Shown: piece after piece, positions 47,933-56,529 of the stretch | Layout of the letters: every line of letters begins with the position of its first letter | Numbering within the stretch: position 1 is the first letter of the stretch | DNA from: an uncultured Dermabacter sp. | GTDB taxonomy: Bacteria; Actinomycetota; Actinomycetes; Actinomycetales; Dermabacteraceae | NCBI GenBank assembly: GCA_947252755.1 | Contig: CAMXWV010000007.1 | Location: forward strand, 1-64,000 | Direction of reading: 5' to 3' | Length of the DNA: 64,000 nucleotides | Notes under the pieces: generated by a model | Databases searched by the model: none | The model's input: the letters and a program-made list of their open reading frames with translations, nothing else | What the model was told of the DNA's origin: nothing | Position numbers and translations under genes: made by a program

Positions 47933-49075
47933 TCAGCTGAACAGGGCGCCGAGCGCTCGCCCCTTCGCAATCGCATCCGGCAGTGCGGCAAGAAGCACAT
48001 CCACGTCCTGGTCGGTGCTGGACCAGCCGAAAGAGAAACGCAGAGCGCCGCGCATCTGCTGATCATCCGCGCCCATCGCGGCTAGCACATGGGACGCCTG
48101 GGTGACGCCGGCTGAGCACGCGGACCCGGCTGAGGCGTCCACTCCCTGCTGGTCCAGGGCGAACAGCATCGCGTCCTGTGCTGCGCCGGGGATCATGAGA
48201 TGCACGATGTGCGGGGCGTGCGGCGTTCCCTCGGCGGTGATGACCGCCTCCGGGGCGAGGGTGCGGATGCCCGCGCGCAGACGGTCGGCGAGCGCTGCGA
48301 TGCGCGTGCGCTCGGTCTCCTGCTGCTGCAGCGCTGCGGCGAGTGCGGCGGCGAAGGCGGCGGTGTTGGCGGCGTCGAGGGTGCCGGAGCGGATGCCGCG
48401 CTGCTGTCCGCCGCCGGTGCCGACGGCCTGCAGCTTCACATCCGGCTGGGCGATGAGGGCGCCCACGCCCACGGGAGCGCCGATCTTGTGACCGGACAGG
48501 CTCATCAGGTCCACGGTGTCGAAGTCCGGCAGCTGCACATGCCCGGCTGCCTGCACCGCATCGGTGTGAACAGCGACGCCGGCGGTGCGGGCGCGCTCCG
48601 CAATCGCGGCAAGATCCTGCATGATGCCGGTTTCGTTGTTGACGAGCGCAGCGGAGATGATGCCGGCTTGGCTGAGATGCTGCTCCAGGTGGTCCAGGTC
48701 CAGCTGTCCCGAGGAGTCCACACGGATCAGCTGGCCGTTGAGAGCCCGCACGGTCTCCACAACCGCCGGGTGGTCGGTGGCAAGCCCCAGCACCTCTCCC
48801 AGGTGGGCTGCTCCGCGCAGGGCGAGGTTGTCCGCTTCGGTGCCGCCGCTGGTCATGATGATCCAGGAACGGGGCACGCCGAGCAGGTCAGCAATATCCT
48901 GGAGGGCATCATCGAGCACTCCCCGGATCCGGCGGCCCGACGCGTGCACACTCGTGGGGTTGCCGGTGATGGCAGCGGCGTTCAGGAATGCGTCGCGCGC
49001 AGCGGGACGCAGCTCAGTGGTGGCGGCGTGGTCAAGGTAGGCACGGTGCGCACTCTGCGCAGCGGTGTGGGTCAC
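47933..49075 (-). CDS. iscS: Cysteine desulfurase
   Basis: PLP enzyme that removes sulfur from cysteine, here likely for MnmA thiolation. The protein (380 aa from GTG 49075, overlapping the previous stop by 4 nt; TTG 49078 is possible) starts AYLDHAATTELRP, has TSGGTEADNLALRG, VNNETGIMQ, the PLP lysine in LSGHKIGAPVGVGAL and the active-site cysteine in ASAGSACSAGVTQASHVL. In mycobacteria the gene at this place is iscS; the symbol is given by synteny. Confidence 0.93.
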   Translation of the reverse strand: MTHTAAQSAHRAYLDHAATTELRPAARDAFLNAAAITGNPTSVHASGRRIRGVLDDALQDIADLLGVPRSWIIMTSGGTEADNLALRGAAHLGEVLGLATDHPAVVETVRALNGQLIRVDSSGQLDLDHLEQHLSQAGIISAALVNNETGIMQDLAAIAERARTAGVAVHTDAVQAAGHVQLPDFDTVDLMSLSGHKIGAPVGVGALIAQPDVKLQAVGTGGGQQRGIRSGTLDAANTAAFAAALAAALQQQETERTRIAALADRLRAGIRTLAPEAVITAEGTPHAPHIVHLMIPGAAQDAMLFALDQQGVDASAGSACSAGVTQASHVLAAMGADDQQMRGALRFSFGWSSTDQDVDVLLAALPDAIAKGRALGALFS

Positions 49076-49944
49076 CAAGGCTTCACTCCATCATTGTTCG
49101 GTGGGCTGCCGGGATCCGCCGAGGGGTTGTTGCGCTCCTCCAGCTCCCGCTCCTTGCGCTCCTGCTCACTGCCGGGCTCCGGGCCGGTGGTTGGGCTTTC
49201 CTCCCCGCCCGGCTCCTGCGGATCGTCCGTGCCATCGCCGCCGGGGTTCTCCTCGTCACCCGGGTCCTGGCCCCCGCCCGGGTTCTCCTCGTCACCCGGG
49301 TCCTGGCCGCTGTTCTTCTGCTTCTCCTGCTCAATCGCTTCGCCGGTGCCGGAAGTCTGCTCCTGGTTCTCATTGTTGTCCTCGCTGGCCCCGCCAGGCA
49401 GGCACGGCTGCAGGACCTCCTGCGCCTCGTTCATCTTGGCACCGCGGGCATCGCCGGTTTCAGCGGGGGCTCCCTCCACGATGGCGATGGCGAGGTTATT
49501 GCGGATGATGCATTCGGAGTACGGCGGAGAGTTGATGTCCTTGCCCTTCTCCCACTCATCCAGCGCACGGCGAAGATCCTTCTCCGCACCGGCAGCGTCA
49601 CCCGCCTGCAGTTTGGCGGTGCCCTCGGTGAGGTGCGGCAGATACGTTTCGAACAGATTCGCGGTCTGCACCGCGGTCAGCCGGGGGCCCACCTGGTCGT
49701 ACGCACCGGATTCATAGGCGCTGAGCGCAGCGGCCTGAGTGATCGGCATCGACGCGAACCGCACACCGATCAGCAGCAGCAGCGCAAGCGGCAGCGCGAT
49801 CACGGCGCCGCCGATTGAGCGGATCAGACGCCGGATGCGCCGCTGCGTGCCGAACGAACGGCCGGGGCCCTGGGCGCTGACGCGCTTCACCAGATCCGAG
49901 CTGGAGCGATCAGGCCGGTTTCTGCGGGAGCGTGGGGTCATCAT
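49072..49944 (-). CDS. Membrane-anchored protein with low-complexity tail (BatC/TPR-like position)
   Basis: A 290-aa protein: basic N-terminus of about 45 residues, one transmembrane helix (IGGAVIALPLALLLLIGVRF), a helical extracytoplasmic region of about 130 residues (SAYESGAYDQVGPRLTAVQTANLFETYLPHLTEGTAKLQAGDAAGAEKDLRRALDEW) that looks like one or two TPR units, and a Gly/Glu/Pro-rich tail with two GQDPGDEENPGG repeats. The last gene of the moxR operon; in Bat operons the TPR protein BatC/BatE occupies this place. GGAGGC abuts ATG 49944, so ATG 49941 (4-nt spacing) is an equally good start. Confidence 0.7.
   Translation of the reverse strand: MMTPRSRRNRPDRSSSDLVKRVSAQGPGRSFGTQRRIRRLIRSIGGAVIALPLALLLLIGVRFASMPITQAAALSAYESGAYDQVGPRLTAVQTANLFETYLPHLTEGTAKLQAGDAAGAEKDLRRALDEWEKGKDINSPPYSECIIRNNLAIAIVEGAPAETGDARGAKMNEAQEVLQPCLPGGASEDNNENQEQTSGTGEAIEQEKQKNSGQDPGDEENPGGGQDPGDEENPGGDGTDDPQEPGGEESPTTGPEPGSEQERKERELEERNNPSADPGSPPNNDGVKPW
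49244..49308. repeat. 36-bp in-frame repeat in the membrane-protein tail
   Basis: Two identical 29-bp blocks (49244-49272, 49280-49308) with a 36-bp period encode GQDPGDEENPGG twice. Likely length-variable by slippage. Confidence 0.85.
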
Positions 49945-51047
49945 GCCTCCGTCGGGCTGGAGCGAACGTGCTGCTGCTCTGGACTGTTCTGACCGGTGCT
50001 GTTCTGATCGGTGCTGTTCTGATCAGTGGGACGCTGACCGGTGCGATTCCGATCCGGCTGGCTCGGGGCAGTGCGCGAGCGAGCGGTTCTGGGCAGAGCC
50101 CGTAGCGCCGCTGACATCTCCACGAGAGCCAGCACCGCCAGCACAATCGCAGGAATCCAATACCAGTCATCGAAGTCCGGCAGCTTCTCGTGCTCCTCCG
50201 CGGGAATGGCCGTGAATGTCAGGCCGTCCAGAGCATCATCCAAGCTCTGGTTGGGAGCGGTGCGATGCAGATAGGTGATGCCAAGGTCGTCTGCCACCTT
50301 TTTGAGGTTCTGCTCATCGATCCTGGAGCGCCCCTCCTGCCCGGAGGCGTCCTTGATGTACTGCCCATGCTCGGCTCCGCCCTGGGCTTTCATCCGTCCG
50401 CCCTGCGCTGTTCCGTAACCGAGCACAGCGCCGCCGTCCACATGCTCACCTCCGGTGAATGTCTTGGTAGCGCCCTCTTCAGTGTTCTCACCATCAGACA
50501 AGACGAACACCAGGATCTGCACACCAGGGTCATCCTCTGCGGTGCGGCGGAGCATGTCCGCGAGCGCCTCAGCGGACCGGTCCACCTTGGATCCGGTGGA
50601 GCGCGCGGTCGGCTCGGTCTGCAGCGTGTCGAACCAGGCGCGGACCGCCCCCGCATCAGTGGTCAGCGGCAGTGCCTGGCTGGAGCTGGAGTCGAAGGCG
50701 ATGATGCCGTAGCGGGCGCCAGCGGTGCGTTCGATGATCTGCTCAGCATCCGCCTTCATCCCTTCGATGCGGGTCTGCTGACCGTTATAGTCCTCAGCGT
50801 TCATCGACCCGGTCTGGTCCACCACAAAGATGACGTTCGCGTTCGTCCGAGTGGTGGCGATGGTCTCGGTCACCGTCACCGGGCGCAGCGCCACGACCAC
50901 GAGCAGCATCACCATCAGCGCCCGGCGAACCCAAGCCAGGCGCTGGCCGCGTCGGACCAGCAGCTGCCACAGGCACAGCAGAAGCAGCGGCGTGAACACC
51001 AGGGCGATCAGCCAGATCGGCAGCAGCGGCATCAGCTGATGTTTCAT
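49941..51047 (-). CDS. VWA-domain membrane protein (BatB-like)
   Basis: A 368-aa protein with two N-terminal membrane helices (residues about 8-28 and 40-57), a von Willebrand factor A domain (about 72-270) with a MIDAS-type DQTGSMN, SDGENTEEG, and one C-terminal helix (WIPAIVLAVLALVEMSAALRAL), then a Gln/Asn/Ser/Thr tail with TDQNSTDQNSTGQNS repeats. The first MIDAS serine position is DQTGS, not DxSxS, so metal binding may be altered. It overlaps both neighbours by 4 nt (ATGA), showing tight coupling in the operon. Confidence 0.85.
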   Translation of the reverse strand: MKHQLMPLLPIWLIALVFTPLLLLCLWQLLVRRGQRLAWVRRALMVMLLVVVALRPVTVTETIATTRTNANVIFVVDQTGSMNAEDYNGQQTRIEGMKADAEQIIERTAGARYGIIAFDSSSSQALPLTTDAGAVRAWFDTLQTEPTARSTGSKVDRSAEALADMLRRTAEDDPGVQILVFVLSDGENTEEGATKTFTGGEHVDGGAVLGYGTAQGGRMKAQGGAEHGQYIKDASGQEGRSRIDEQNLKKVADDLGITYLHRTAPNQSLDDALDGLTFTAIPAEEHEKLPDFDDWYWIPAIVLAVLALVEMSAALRALPRTARSRTAPSQPDRNRTGQRPTDQNSTDQNSTGQNSPEQQHVRSSPTEA

Positions 51048-52054
51048 GAGCGCCTCCAGCTCACCGCAATCAGCACGCCGAGGAGCGCACTGCTCAGCAG
51101 GAACCAGGTCATCGGCTTATCGGTGCGCAGCACACGCGGAGTGCCTTCCAGCGTGGACGCCTGGGCGTTCTGGATCTGGTGGGTGATCTCAGACACCGAG
51201 TTGTTCTTTCCGGACACGAACATCTGGCCGCCGGTGCGCTCGGTCTCCTGCCGCAGCTCCTCACGCGCGCTCGCACCGCCGAAGCCGCCGGGGTACAGGG
51301 TGAACACGGTGGCGTCGCGGCTGATAGCAGCGTCAGCCCCCTCGGGCAGACTGAACACGGGGTTGTAGCCCACTTCGTTGTCCGTGGCGAAGATGATGAA
51401 GCGGGATCGGGTCTGATCAGCCCGATCGAACTGCTGCGCGCAGGAGGTGAGTCCATCACCGATGAGGGAGGCATCAGAGTCCAGCTGGGTGGCATAGACC
51501 TGTTCCACGAACACCTCGCGGTCATTGTCCGTTGCGGTCGAATCGCTGCGGACGCCGCCAGGCGGAAACACATCAACCGCAGCGTCCAGCTGGCGCTGGA
51601 TCAGCCCGTAGTCATTGGTCAGCGGGAACACGGTGACGCCCCTCCCGTCGAAGATGGTCAGCGCCACCCGCTCCCCGTCGAAGCCCTCCACGATCTCATC
51701 GAAGGTGCGCAGCAGCTCCGCGTCCACATTGACCATCGACCCGGAAACATCCAGGCACAGCACAATGTCCCGGCTCGCATTCTGCGGGGACTCCACCCGC
51801 TCCGTGGCAACCCGGCCGGACAGCACCGCGGTGGTCAGCACCAGCGCCACCGCTGCTGCGGCACTCATGTACCGCAGGATCTGCCCGATCAGCCGAGCAC
51901 GCTGCACCGCCGGCAGCCGATCCAGATATTCCGAGTTCGCCACGTGCAGCGGCGGCCGGTCTAAGCGGCGGCGGCGCCAGCGAAGCGCCAACAAGCCGAG
52001 CACCAGGGCCAGCGCCAGGATGAGCAGAGTCACCCACCACAGGGTCATCACCAT
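51044..52054 (-). CDS. VWA-domain membrane protein (BatA-like)
   Basis: 336 aa with an N-terminal helix (LWWVTLLILALALVLGLLAL), a second near residues 62-80, a VWA domain with an intact MIDAS DVSGSM (about residue 102) and a C-terminal helix (WFLLSSALLGVLIAVSW). The topology places the VWA domain outside the membrane. VWA proteins encoded with MoxR ATPases are thought to be assembled or remodelled by them. It overlaps the preceding small membrane gene by 7 nt and the next VWA gene by 4 nt. Confidence 0.87.
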   Translation of the reverse strand: MVMTLWWVTLLILALALVLGLLALRWRRRRLDRPPLHVANSEYLDRLPAVQRARLIGQILRYMSAAAAVALVLTTAVLSGRVATERVESPQNASRDIVLCLDVSGSMVNVDAELLRTFDEIVEGFDGERVALTIFDGRGVTVFPLTNDYGLIQRQLDAAVDVFPPGGVRSDSTATDNDREVFVEQVYATQLDSDASLIGDGLTSCAQQFDRADQTRSRFIIFATDNEVGYNPVFSLPEGADAAISRDATVFTLYPGGFGGASAREELRQETERTGGQMFVSGKNNSVSEITHQIQNAQASTLEGTPRVLRTDKPMTWFLLSSALLGVLIAVSWRRS

Positions 52055-52509
52055 GCGCGCACCACCTCCCGTGCCTGTCGGAGCGACTCGGCCACATCCT
52101 GGTCCGGCTCAGCGGAGAAGCTCGGCTCAGCCAGCCGGTCGAACAGGTCGGCGAGCGCTTCCAGCTCCGGCTCCTGGCGCAGTGCTGCAGTGTCTTCGGT
52201 GTCAATGTCGATTCCGCTGGTGCGGCGCACGAACAGCCGCATCAGCGCGGTCAGCTCCTGATGCGCAGCGCGCGGATCCAGGCCTTCGGCCCCGGTGCGG
52301 TCCTCCAGCCGAGACAGTGAGCGGAGGAACTCCGCCTTCACCGCGTCCTCATCCCGCATCCGATTCGCCCAGGCGGCACGCTCCACGATCCAGCGGCTCA
52401 GCATCATCAGCCCCACCAGAGCAGCCACCGCAAGCAGCAGGCACAGGATCGCAAGGATCGTCCACGCAATCGAGTACTGCGGCGGGGCGATGATCTCAGC
52501 GCCGTCCAC
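52048..52509 (-). CDS. Small single-pass membrane protein of the moxR operon (DUF4381-like position)
   Basis: GTG 52509 is chosen because AGGAGGT lies 6 nt upstream; the gene then overlaps the DUF58 gene by 14 nt. The 153-aa product has one transmembrane helix near the N-terminus (IAWTILAILCLLLAVAALVGLMML) followed by a cytosolic helical, acidic region of about 120 residues (VKAEFLRSLSRLEDRTGAEGLDPRAAHQELTALMRLFVRRTSGID). In Bat operons a DUF4381 protein occupies this place between DUF58 and the first VWA gene; the likeness is positional and in topology only. Confidence 0.7.
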   Translation of the reverse strand: MDGAEIIAPPQYSIAWTILAILCLLLAVAALVGLMMLSRWIVERAAWANRMRDEDAVKAEFLRSLSRLEDRTGAEGLDPRAAHQELTALMRLFVRRTSGIDIDTEDTAALRQEPELEALADLFDRLAEPSFSAEPDQDVAESLRQAREVVRAW

Positions 52510-53392
52510 GGGGCGACCTCCTCTGCAGCAGGTGCACCAGATCATCCACCACCGTGGACTCCCCCGCAGTCAGCACATGATCCGCACCCACGCGGTCCAG
52601 CATCTGGCTGATCGCCTCGCTCCGGCGCGTGCGGAACGCGTCAACCTCCCTGGCGGCGGCACGATTAGTGCGCACATAGTCGATCAGATCCCGGTCCACT
52701 CCCACATCCTGCACGCGGCGCTCCAGCCGGTCTCGGCCAAGCGGGTCCGCATCCTGGATCCGCACCACGATCAGCTCATGGCGGGAGGTGAGGCGCACCA
52801 GGGCCTGCTCATCATCCAGCGTGGGGTGGGCTTCATCCGTCACCAGCAGGATCAGGGTGGGCTGGCGCAGCAGCCGGGACGCCTGACGCAGCAGGAAGCC
52901 CGACGCGCTCTGCCCTGCCTGGCGGTCCGTGCGCATCTGGATGGTACGCAGCAGCAGCTCCAGGTGCATGCTCGAGGAGCGGCTCGGCAGTGAGATCGGG
53001 TCCCCCTCACTGCCGGCGATCAGCGCCACCAAGTCCCCGCTGTTCTGCGCGATCCAGCAGAACAGGCCCGCGGCCAGGACCATGGCCTCCTTTTTGTCAG
53101 AGCCGTCCGCGGCTGCTGCATCCATCTGGCGGCTGGTGTCCGCCACCACGGCGAGGTGGCGCACCCGCTGCTCGTTGAAACGGCGGATCAGCGGCTCGCC
53201 GGAGCGAGCGGTTGCCTTCCAGTCGATGTCCGCAATGCGATCTCCGGGCTGGTACGCCTTGAGGTCGTCGAAGTCCTCACCGGTTCCCTTGAACAGGGAG
53301 CGGCCGCGCCCCGCGATCAGCCCGCGCACCTTCGTGGAGGTGTGCAGGTCCACGCGGGCCCGAACCCGGGTGAGGAGGGACGTGCCGGACAT
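52496..53392 (-). CDS. DUF58-domain protein
   Basis: 298 aa from ATG 53392, one nucleotide after the moxR stop. The DUF58 signature KAYQPGDRIADIDWKATARSGEPLIRRF is at about residues 42-69, followed by VVADTSRQMDAA, a degenerate VWA/MIDAS region, and ILLVTDEAHPTLDDEQALVRL. No membrane helix is visible. DUF58 proteins are almost always encoded beside MoxR AAA+ ATPases, as here. Function: part of a MoxR-dependent envelope or chaperone system (family knowledge). Confidence 0.9.
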   Translation of the reverse strand: MSGTSLLTRVRARVDLHTSTKVRGLIAGRGRSLFKGTGEDFDDLKAYQPGDRIADIDWKATARSGEPLIRRFNEQRVRHLAVVADTSRQMDAAAADGSDKKEAMVLAAGLFCWIAQNSGDLVALIAGSEGDPISLPSRSSSMHLELLLRTIQMRTDRQAGQSASGFLLRQASRLLRQPTLILLVTDEAHPTLDDEQALVRLTSRHELIVVRIQDADPLGRDRLERRVQDVGVDRDLIDYVRTNRAAAREVDAFRTRRSEAISQMLDRVGADHVLTAGESTVVDDLVHLLQRRSPRGRR

Positions 53393-53393
53393 A

Positions 53394-54389
53394 TCAGGGC
53401 ACCGGCACCGCGCTGAGCACAGCGTCCACAATCGAATCCGAGCGAAGACCGCTGGCAAGCGCGTCAAAGGACATGACCAGGCGGTGGCGCAGCACCGAGT
53501 GGGCAAGCGCGCGCACATCGTCCGGGGTGACATAGTCGCGGCCGTGAATCAGGGCATGCGCCTGGCCTACCCGCATCAGGGCGAGGGAGCCGCGGGGGGA
53601 TGCGCCCACTCGCACCGACTGGGTGAGGTTCGGAACCGGTCGCGGCCCTGAGCCGCGGGTGGTGAACACCAGGTCGATCACGTAGCGCTTGATCGCAGCG
53701 TCCACGAACACGCGGTCAGTGGCCTGCTGCAAGAACAGGATCTCCGACAGGCTCACCTGCTGCCCGGTGGGCCGCGTGGGATCAAGCTGTCCGCTGGTGG
53801 AACGGTCCAGGATCTCGTGCTCCTCCTGCGGGCGCGGGTAGGTGAGGATCTCCTTCATGAGGAAGCGGTCCATCTGCGCTTCCGGCAGCACATAAGTGCC
53901 CTCTTCCTCAATCGGGTTCTGGGTGGCGAGCACCATGAACGGCTTCGGCAGCGGGTACACCTCGCCGCCGATCGAGGTCTGCCGCTCCTGCATCGCCTCC
54001 AGCATCGCCGACTGGGTCTTCGCGCTCGAACGGTTGATCTCATCCAGCAGCACGATGTTCGCGTGCACCGGGCCCAGCTGCGTGGTGAACTCACCGGTGC
54101 CGTAGTTGTAGATCTGGGTGCCCAGGATGTCATTGGGCATCAGGTCAGGGGTGCACTGGATGCGATTGAAGGAACCGCCGATGGCGCTGGCGAGCGCTTG
54201 CGCCGCGGTGGTCTTCGCCAGCCCCGGCACCGACTCCAGCAGCACATGACCGCCCGCGGCCAGTGAGGCGAGCAGCGCCAGACGCAAGCGTTCCTGTCCC
54301 ACCACCCGCTCGTGCAGCGACGCAGTGATGCGGCTGATGGCTTCACCCGCGCGTTCAAGGTCAGCCTGCGACAGCCGCGACTGAGTCAT
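53394..54389 (-). CDS. moxR: MoxR-family AAA+ ATPase
   Basis: 331 aa from ATG 54389 (MTQSRLSQADLERAG). Walker A is SVPGLAKTT (about residues 53-61), Walker B IVLLDEINRS, sensor 1 FMVLATQNPIEEEGTYVLPEAQMDRF, and the C-terminal lid (SVRVGASPRGSLALMRVGQAHALIHGRDYVTPDDVRALA) is the classical MoxR end. It leads an operon of moxR, DUF58, small membrane protein, two VWA genes and a TPR-like gene, all overlapping or within a nucleotide. AAGGGA precedes the start. Confidence 0.94.
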   Translation of the reverse strand: MTQSRLSQADLERAGEAISRITASLHERVVGQERLRLALLASLAAGGHVLLESVPGLAKTTAAQALASAIGGSFNRIQCTPDLMPNDILGTQIYNYGTGEFTTQLGPVHANIVLLDEINRSSAKTQSAMLEAMQERQTSIGGEVYPLPKPFMVLATQNPIEEEGTYVLPEAQMDRFLMKEILTYPRPQEEHEILDRSTSGQLDPTRPTGQQVSLSEILFLQQATDRVFVDAAIKRYVIDLVFTTRGSGPRPVPNLTQSVRVGASPRGSLALMRVGQAHALIHGRDYVTPDDVRALAHSVLRHRLVMSFDALASGLRSDSIVDAVLSAVPVP

Positions 54390-54468
54390 GACATGAGTCC
54401 CTTCATCCTGGAGGTGCACCGGCGAGCGTGCGGTACGAGACTACCGGACATGCGCCCCTTCCCCAGTG

Positions 54469-54483
54469 CACTGCCGCGCAGTG
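54469..54483 (-). terminator. Short hairpin between ybbN-like gene and moxR
   Basis: CACTGC-CGC-GCAGTG, 6-bp perfect stem, in the 138-bp gap after the YbbN-like stop. A weak terminator candidate. Confidence 0.3.
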
Positions 54484-54527
54484 GGGATGAGTGCCCACTC
54501 GGGGCGATGCCCAGGGGCGGGCCCGGA

Positions 54528-55415
54528 TCAGAACATGAGGCGCGCCAGGCGCTTGCGCGCAGCGCCAACCCGCTCGTCCGAAGCGCCCACGATGTCGAAC
54601 AGCTCCACGAGCCGTCCACGCAGAAGCTCTTTCGCTTCCGCATCGGCGCTGCGGAAGCGGTCCAGGATGCGGCCGAACGCGTCGTCCACGTGACCGCCCA
54701 GAATATCCAGGTCCGCAGCGTGCAGCTGAGCGTCCAGATCATCCGGCGCCTGGGCCGCCGCCTCGCGGCCGGCCTGCAGGTCCGCGCCCTGCGTGCGCGC
54801 CATCAGCTTCACCATCGCCAGGCCCTTACGACCCTCCGGCTCGCCGGGGTGGGTCTCCAGGTACTCCTCGAAGGCCTGCTGCGCTCCGGCAAGGTCACCG
54901 GCGTGCAGGAACTCGTACGCTCCCGCAAGCTCCTCCGGGGAGTCCGACTGCTCCGGCTCGGCCGACGCGTCATGCCCGTCGGCTGCGCCCGCCAACCCCT
55001 GCTGCTGGGCCAGCTGCGCGATCTGATCCATCACCTGGCCAAGCTGCTCGTCAACGATCGCGCCTTCAAACAGCGGCTGCAGCTGCCCCTGCATGAGAAG
55101 CATTGCCGCCGGGATAGCCTGCACGCGCAGCGCGGCGGCCACGCGCGGCTGCTGATCGGCATCAACGAGCGCGAGCCGAATCGTGCCCGCGTGACGGGCG
55201 GCATGCTTGCGCACATCATCCACGAAGGAAGCGCCGTTCTGCACGCGTGCGCTCGTCACCAGCAGCAGCGTCACCTGATGCTGAGAGGAGTCGATGAGCT
55301 CCTGAAGCCCCTCCTCCGTCACCGTGATCTCATCACGCAGCGGCTCGGTGGTGCCGCTCGCCTGATTCTCACGCTTGAGCGTGCTGAAGTCCATGACGCC
55401 GTACGGTTGGGACAC
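54528..55415 (-). CDS. Thioredoxin-like/TPR co-chaperone, YbbN (CnoX) type
   Basis: A 295-aa soluble protein: thioredoxin fold at about residues 28-135 (EITVTEEGLQELIDSS...VTLLLVTSARVQNGASFVDDVRKHA, VDADQQPRVAAALRVQAIPAAMLLMQG) and TPR-like helices to the end (AYEFLHAGDLAGAQQAFEEYLETHPGEPEGRKGLAMVKL, HAADLDILGGHVDDAFGRILDRF). The place of the redox CXXC is taken by SARVQN, so it has no disulfide activity; there is no cysteine at all. E. coli YbbN acts as a holdase that passes clients to chaperones; the same role is inferred here. Confidence 0.85.
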   Translation of the reverse strand: MSQPYGVMDFSTLKRENQASGTTEPLRDEITVTEEGLQELIDSSQHQVTLLLVTSARVQNGASFVDDVRKHAARHAGTIRLALVDADQQPRVAAALRVQAIPAAMLLMQGQLQPLFEGAIVDEQLGQVMDQIAQLAQQQGLAGAADGHDASAEPEQSDSPEELAGAYEFLHAGDLAGAQQAFEEYLETHPGEPEGRKGLAMVKLMARTQGADLQAGREAAAQAPDDLDAQLHAADLDILGGHVDDAFGRILDRFRSADAEAKELLRGRLVELFDIVGASDERVGAARKRLARLMF

Positions 55416-55458
55416 TGTGAAGCTCCTCCTGGAGGGTAGAACTGCTGGCTGCGCCGGC

Positions 55459-56529
55459 TCAGGAGCCGGACGCCTTCACCATCACCTTATAACCAGCGAT
55501 CGGCTGCACCTTAGCGCCCTTGGCGTCCTTCGGCGGAATGTGCAGCACCACGGTGTTGCCATACTCGCGCACCATGTTCTTCGTAAAGGTCTTCGTGCCG
55601 GCAAGCTTGGTGCTGACGGTCTCCTTGCCCACCGTGACCTTGCCGGACTTCACGGTCAGCGTGCGCTTGGACATCAGCGTGGTCATCACGATCGCGCCGC
55701 CGTCCACGGTCCGCAGGCCCAGATAGTCGCTCTTGTGAGGCGTGTACTCCTCGCGGATAGTGGCCACTTCATCCTTGGCCACGCCGGTGTTGATCTGGCT
55801 GCGCTCCGCCTGGATCTCAGCGTGCACACCCTTCTGGAACGGGTCCGGGGCCATCAGATCTTTTTTATCCGCGTTCTCATGGCCATCGGTGAGCACCTTC
55901 GTGTACAGAGCGATCGCATCCTGCGGCTTCAGCAGCAGGTCATCGGCATCCTTCGGCACGGGAGCGGAGCCCTCAACCGCAGGCGACACCGTGGGCATCG
56001 GCACGCCGGCGGCCTGACGAGCCCAGCCCCACGAGGTGTACGGGGATTTTGCGTCCTTCTGCTCGAAGCCCACGAAGAACGGCAGGCTCTTCGGGTCATC
56101 TCCCTTCTCATCCTTCGCCACCACGAGCGCGTAGCGCGGGAAGGTATCCGCTGCGGTGGTGACCGGGACGGTCGGGTCCGCTGCGGGACGGTCAAGCGAC
56201 GGTGCGTTGCCGGGGTCGGCCTTCAGCAGGTCATCACCCGCCTTCTTCATGATCTCGTAGGACGCCTTGCGGAACTCTGCCGCGCTGCCGGAGATCCGCG
56301 GCGCCAGCAGGGCTGCGTCCTTCTTCTCATCGGCTTTCTTCAGCGCCTCATTGAACTCGGCGAGCACCGTGTTCAGACGCTCCTCACTCAGCGCAGCAGC
56401 AGGTGCGCTTGCGGAGGGTCCCGGGTTCACTGCTGGTGCTGTGGAATTCTTCGAGCAGGCGGTCAAGAGACCGCCAACGGCTCCCACAGCGGTCATGCTC
56501 AGGATCGAGCGGCGAGACAGGGTGCTCAT
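55459..56529 (-). CDS. Secreted lipoprotein of unknown function (Tat-like signal)
   Basis: 356 aa. The N-terminus MSTLSRRSILSMTAVGAVGGLLTAC has a twin-arginine SRRSIL and ends in the lipobox LTAC, so a Tat-exported lipoprotein is predicted. The mature part opens with an Ala/Pro/Ser linker and continues as a soluble domain (about residues 45-356) with many Lys and Asp and no further cysteine. I do not recognise a family, though size and partner suit an actinobacterial cell-envelope substrate-binding or DUF8094-like protein. The start overlaps the stop of the upstream membrane-protein gene by 4 nt. Confidence 0.7.
   Translation of the reverse strand: MSTLSRRSILSMTAVGAVGGLLTACSKNSTAPAVNPGPSASAPAAALSEERLNTVLAEFNEALKKADEKKDAALLAPRISGSAAEFRKASYEIMKKAGDDLLKADPGNAPSLDRPAADPTVPVTTAADTFPRYALVVAKDEKGDDPKSLPFFVGFEQKDAKSPYTSWGWARQAAGVPMPTVSPAVEGSAPVPKDADDLLLKPQDAIALYTKVLTDGHENADKKDLMAPDPFQKGVHAEIQAERSQINTGVAKDEVATIREEYTPHKSDYLGLRTVDGGAIVMTTLMSKRTLTVKSGKVTVGKETVSTKLAGTKTFTKNMVREYGNTVVLHIPPKDAKGAKVQPIAGYKVMVKASGS

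Noticed and set aside
54528..55415. Active thioredoxin
   Set aside because: The fold fits, but the CXXC is replaced and there is no cysteine in the protein.
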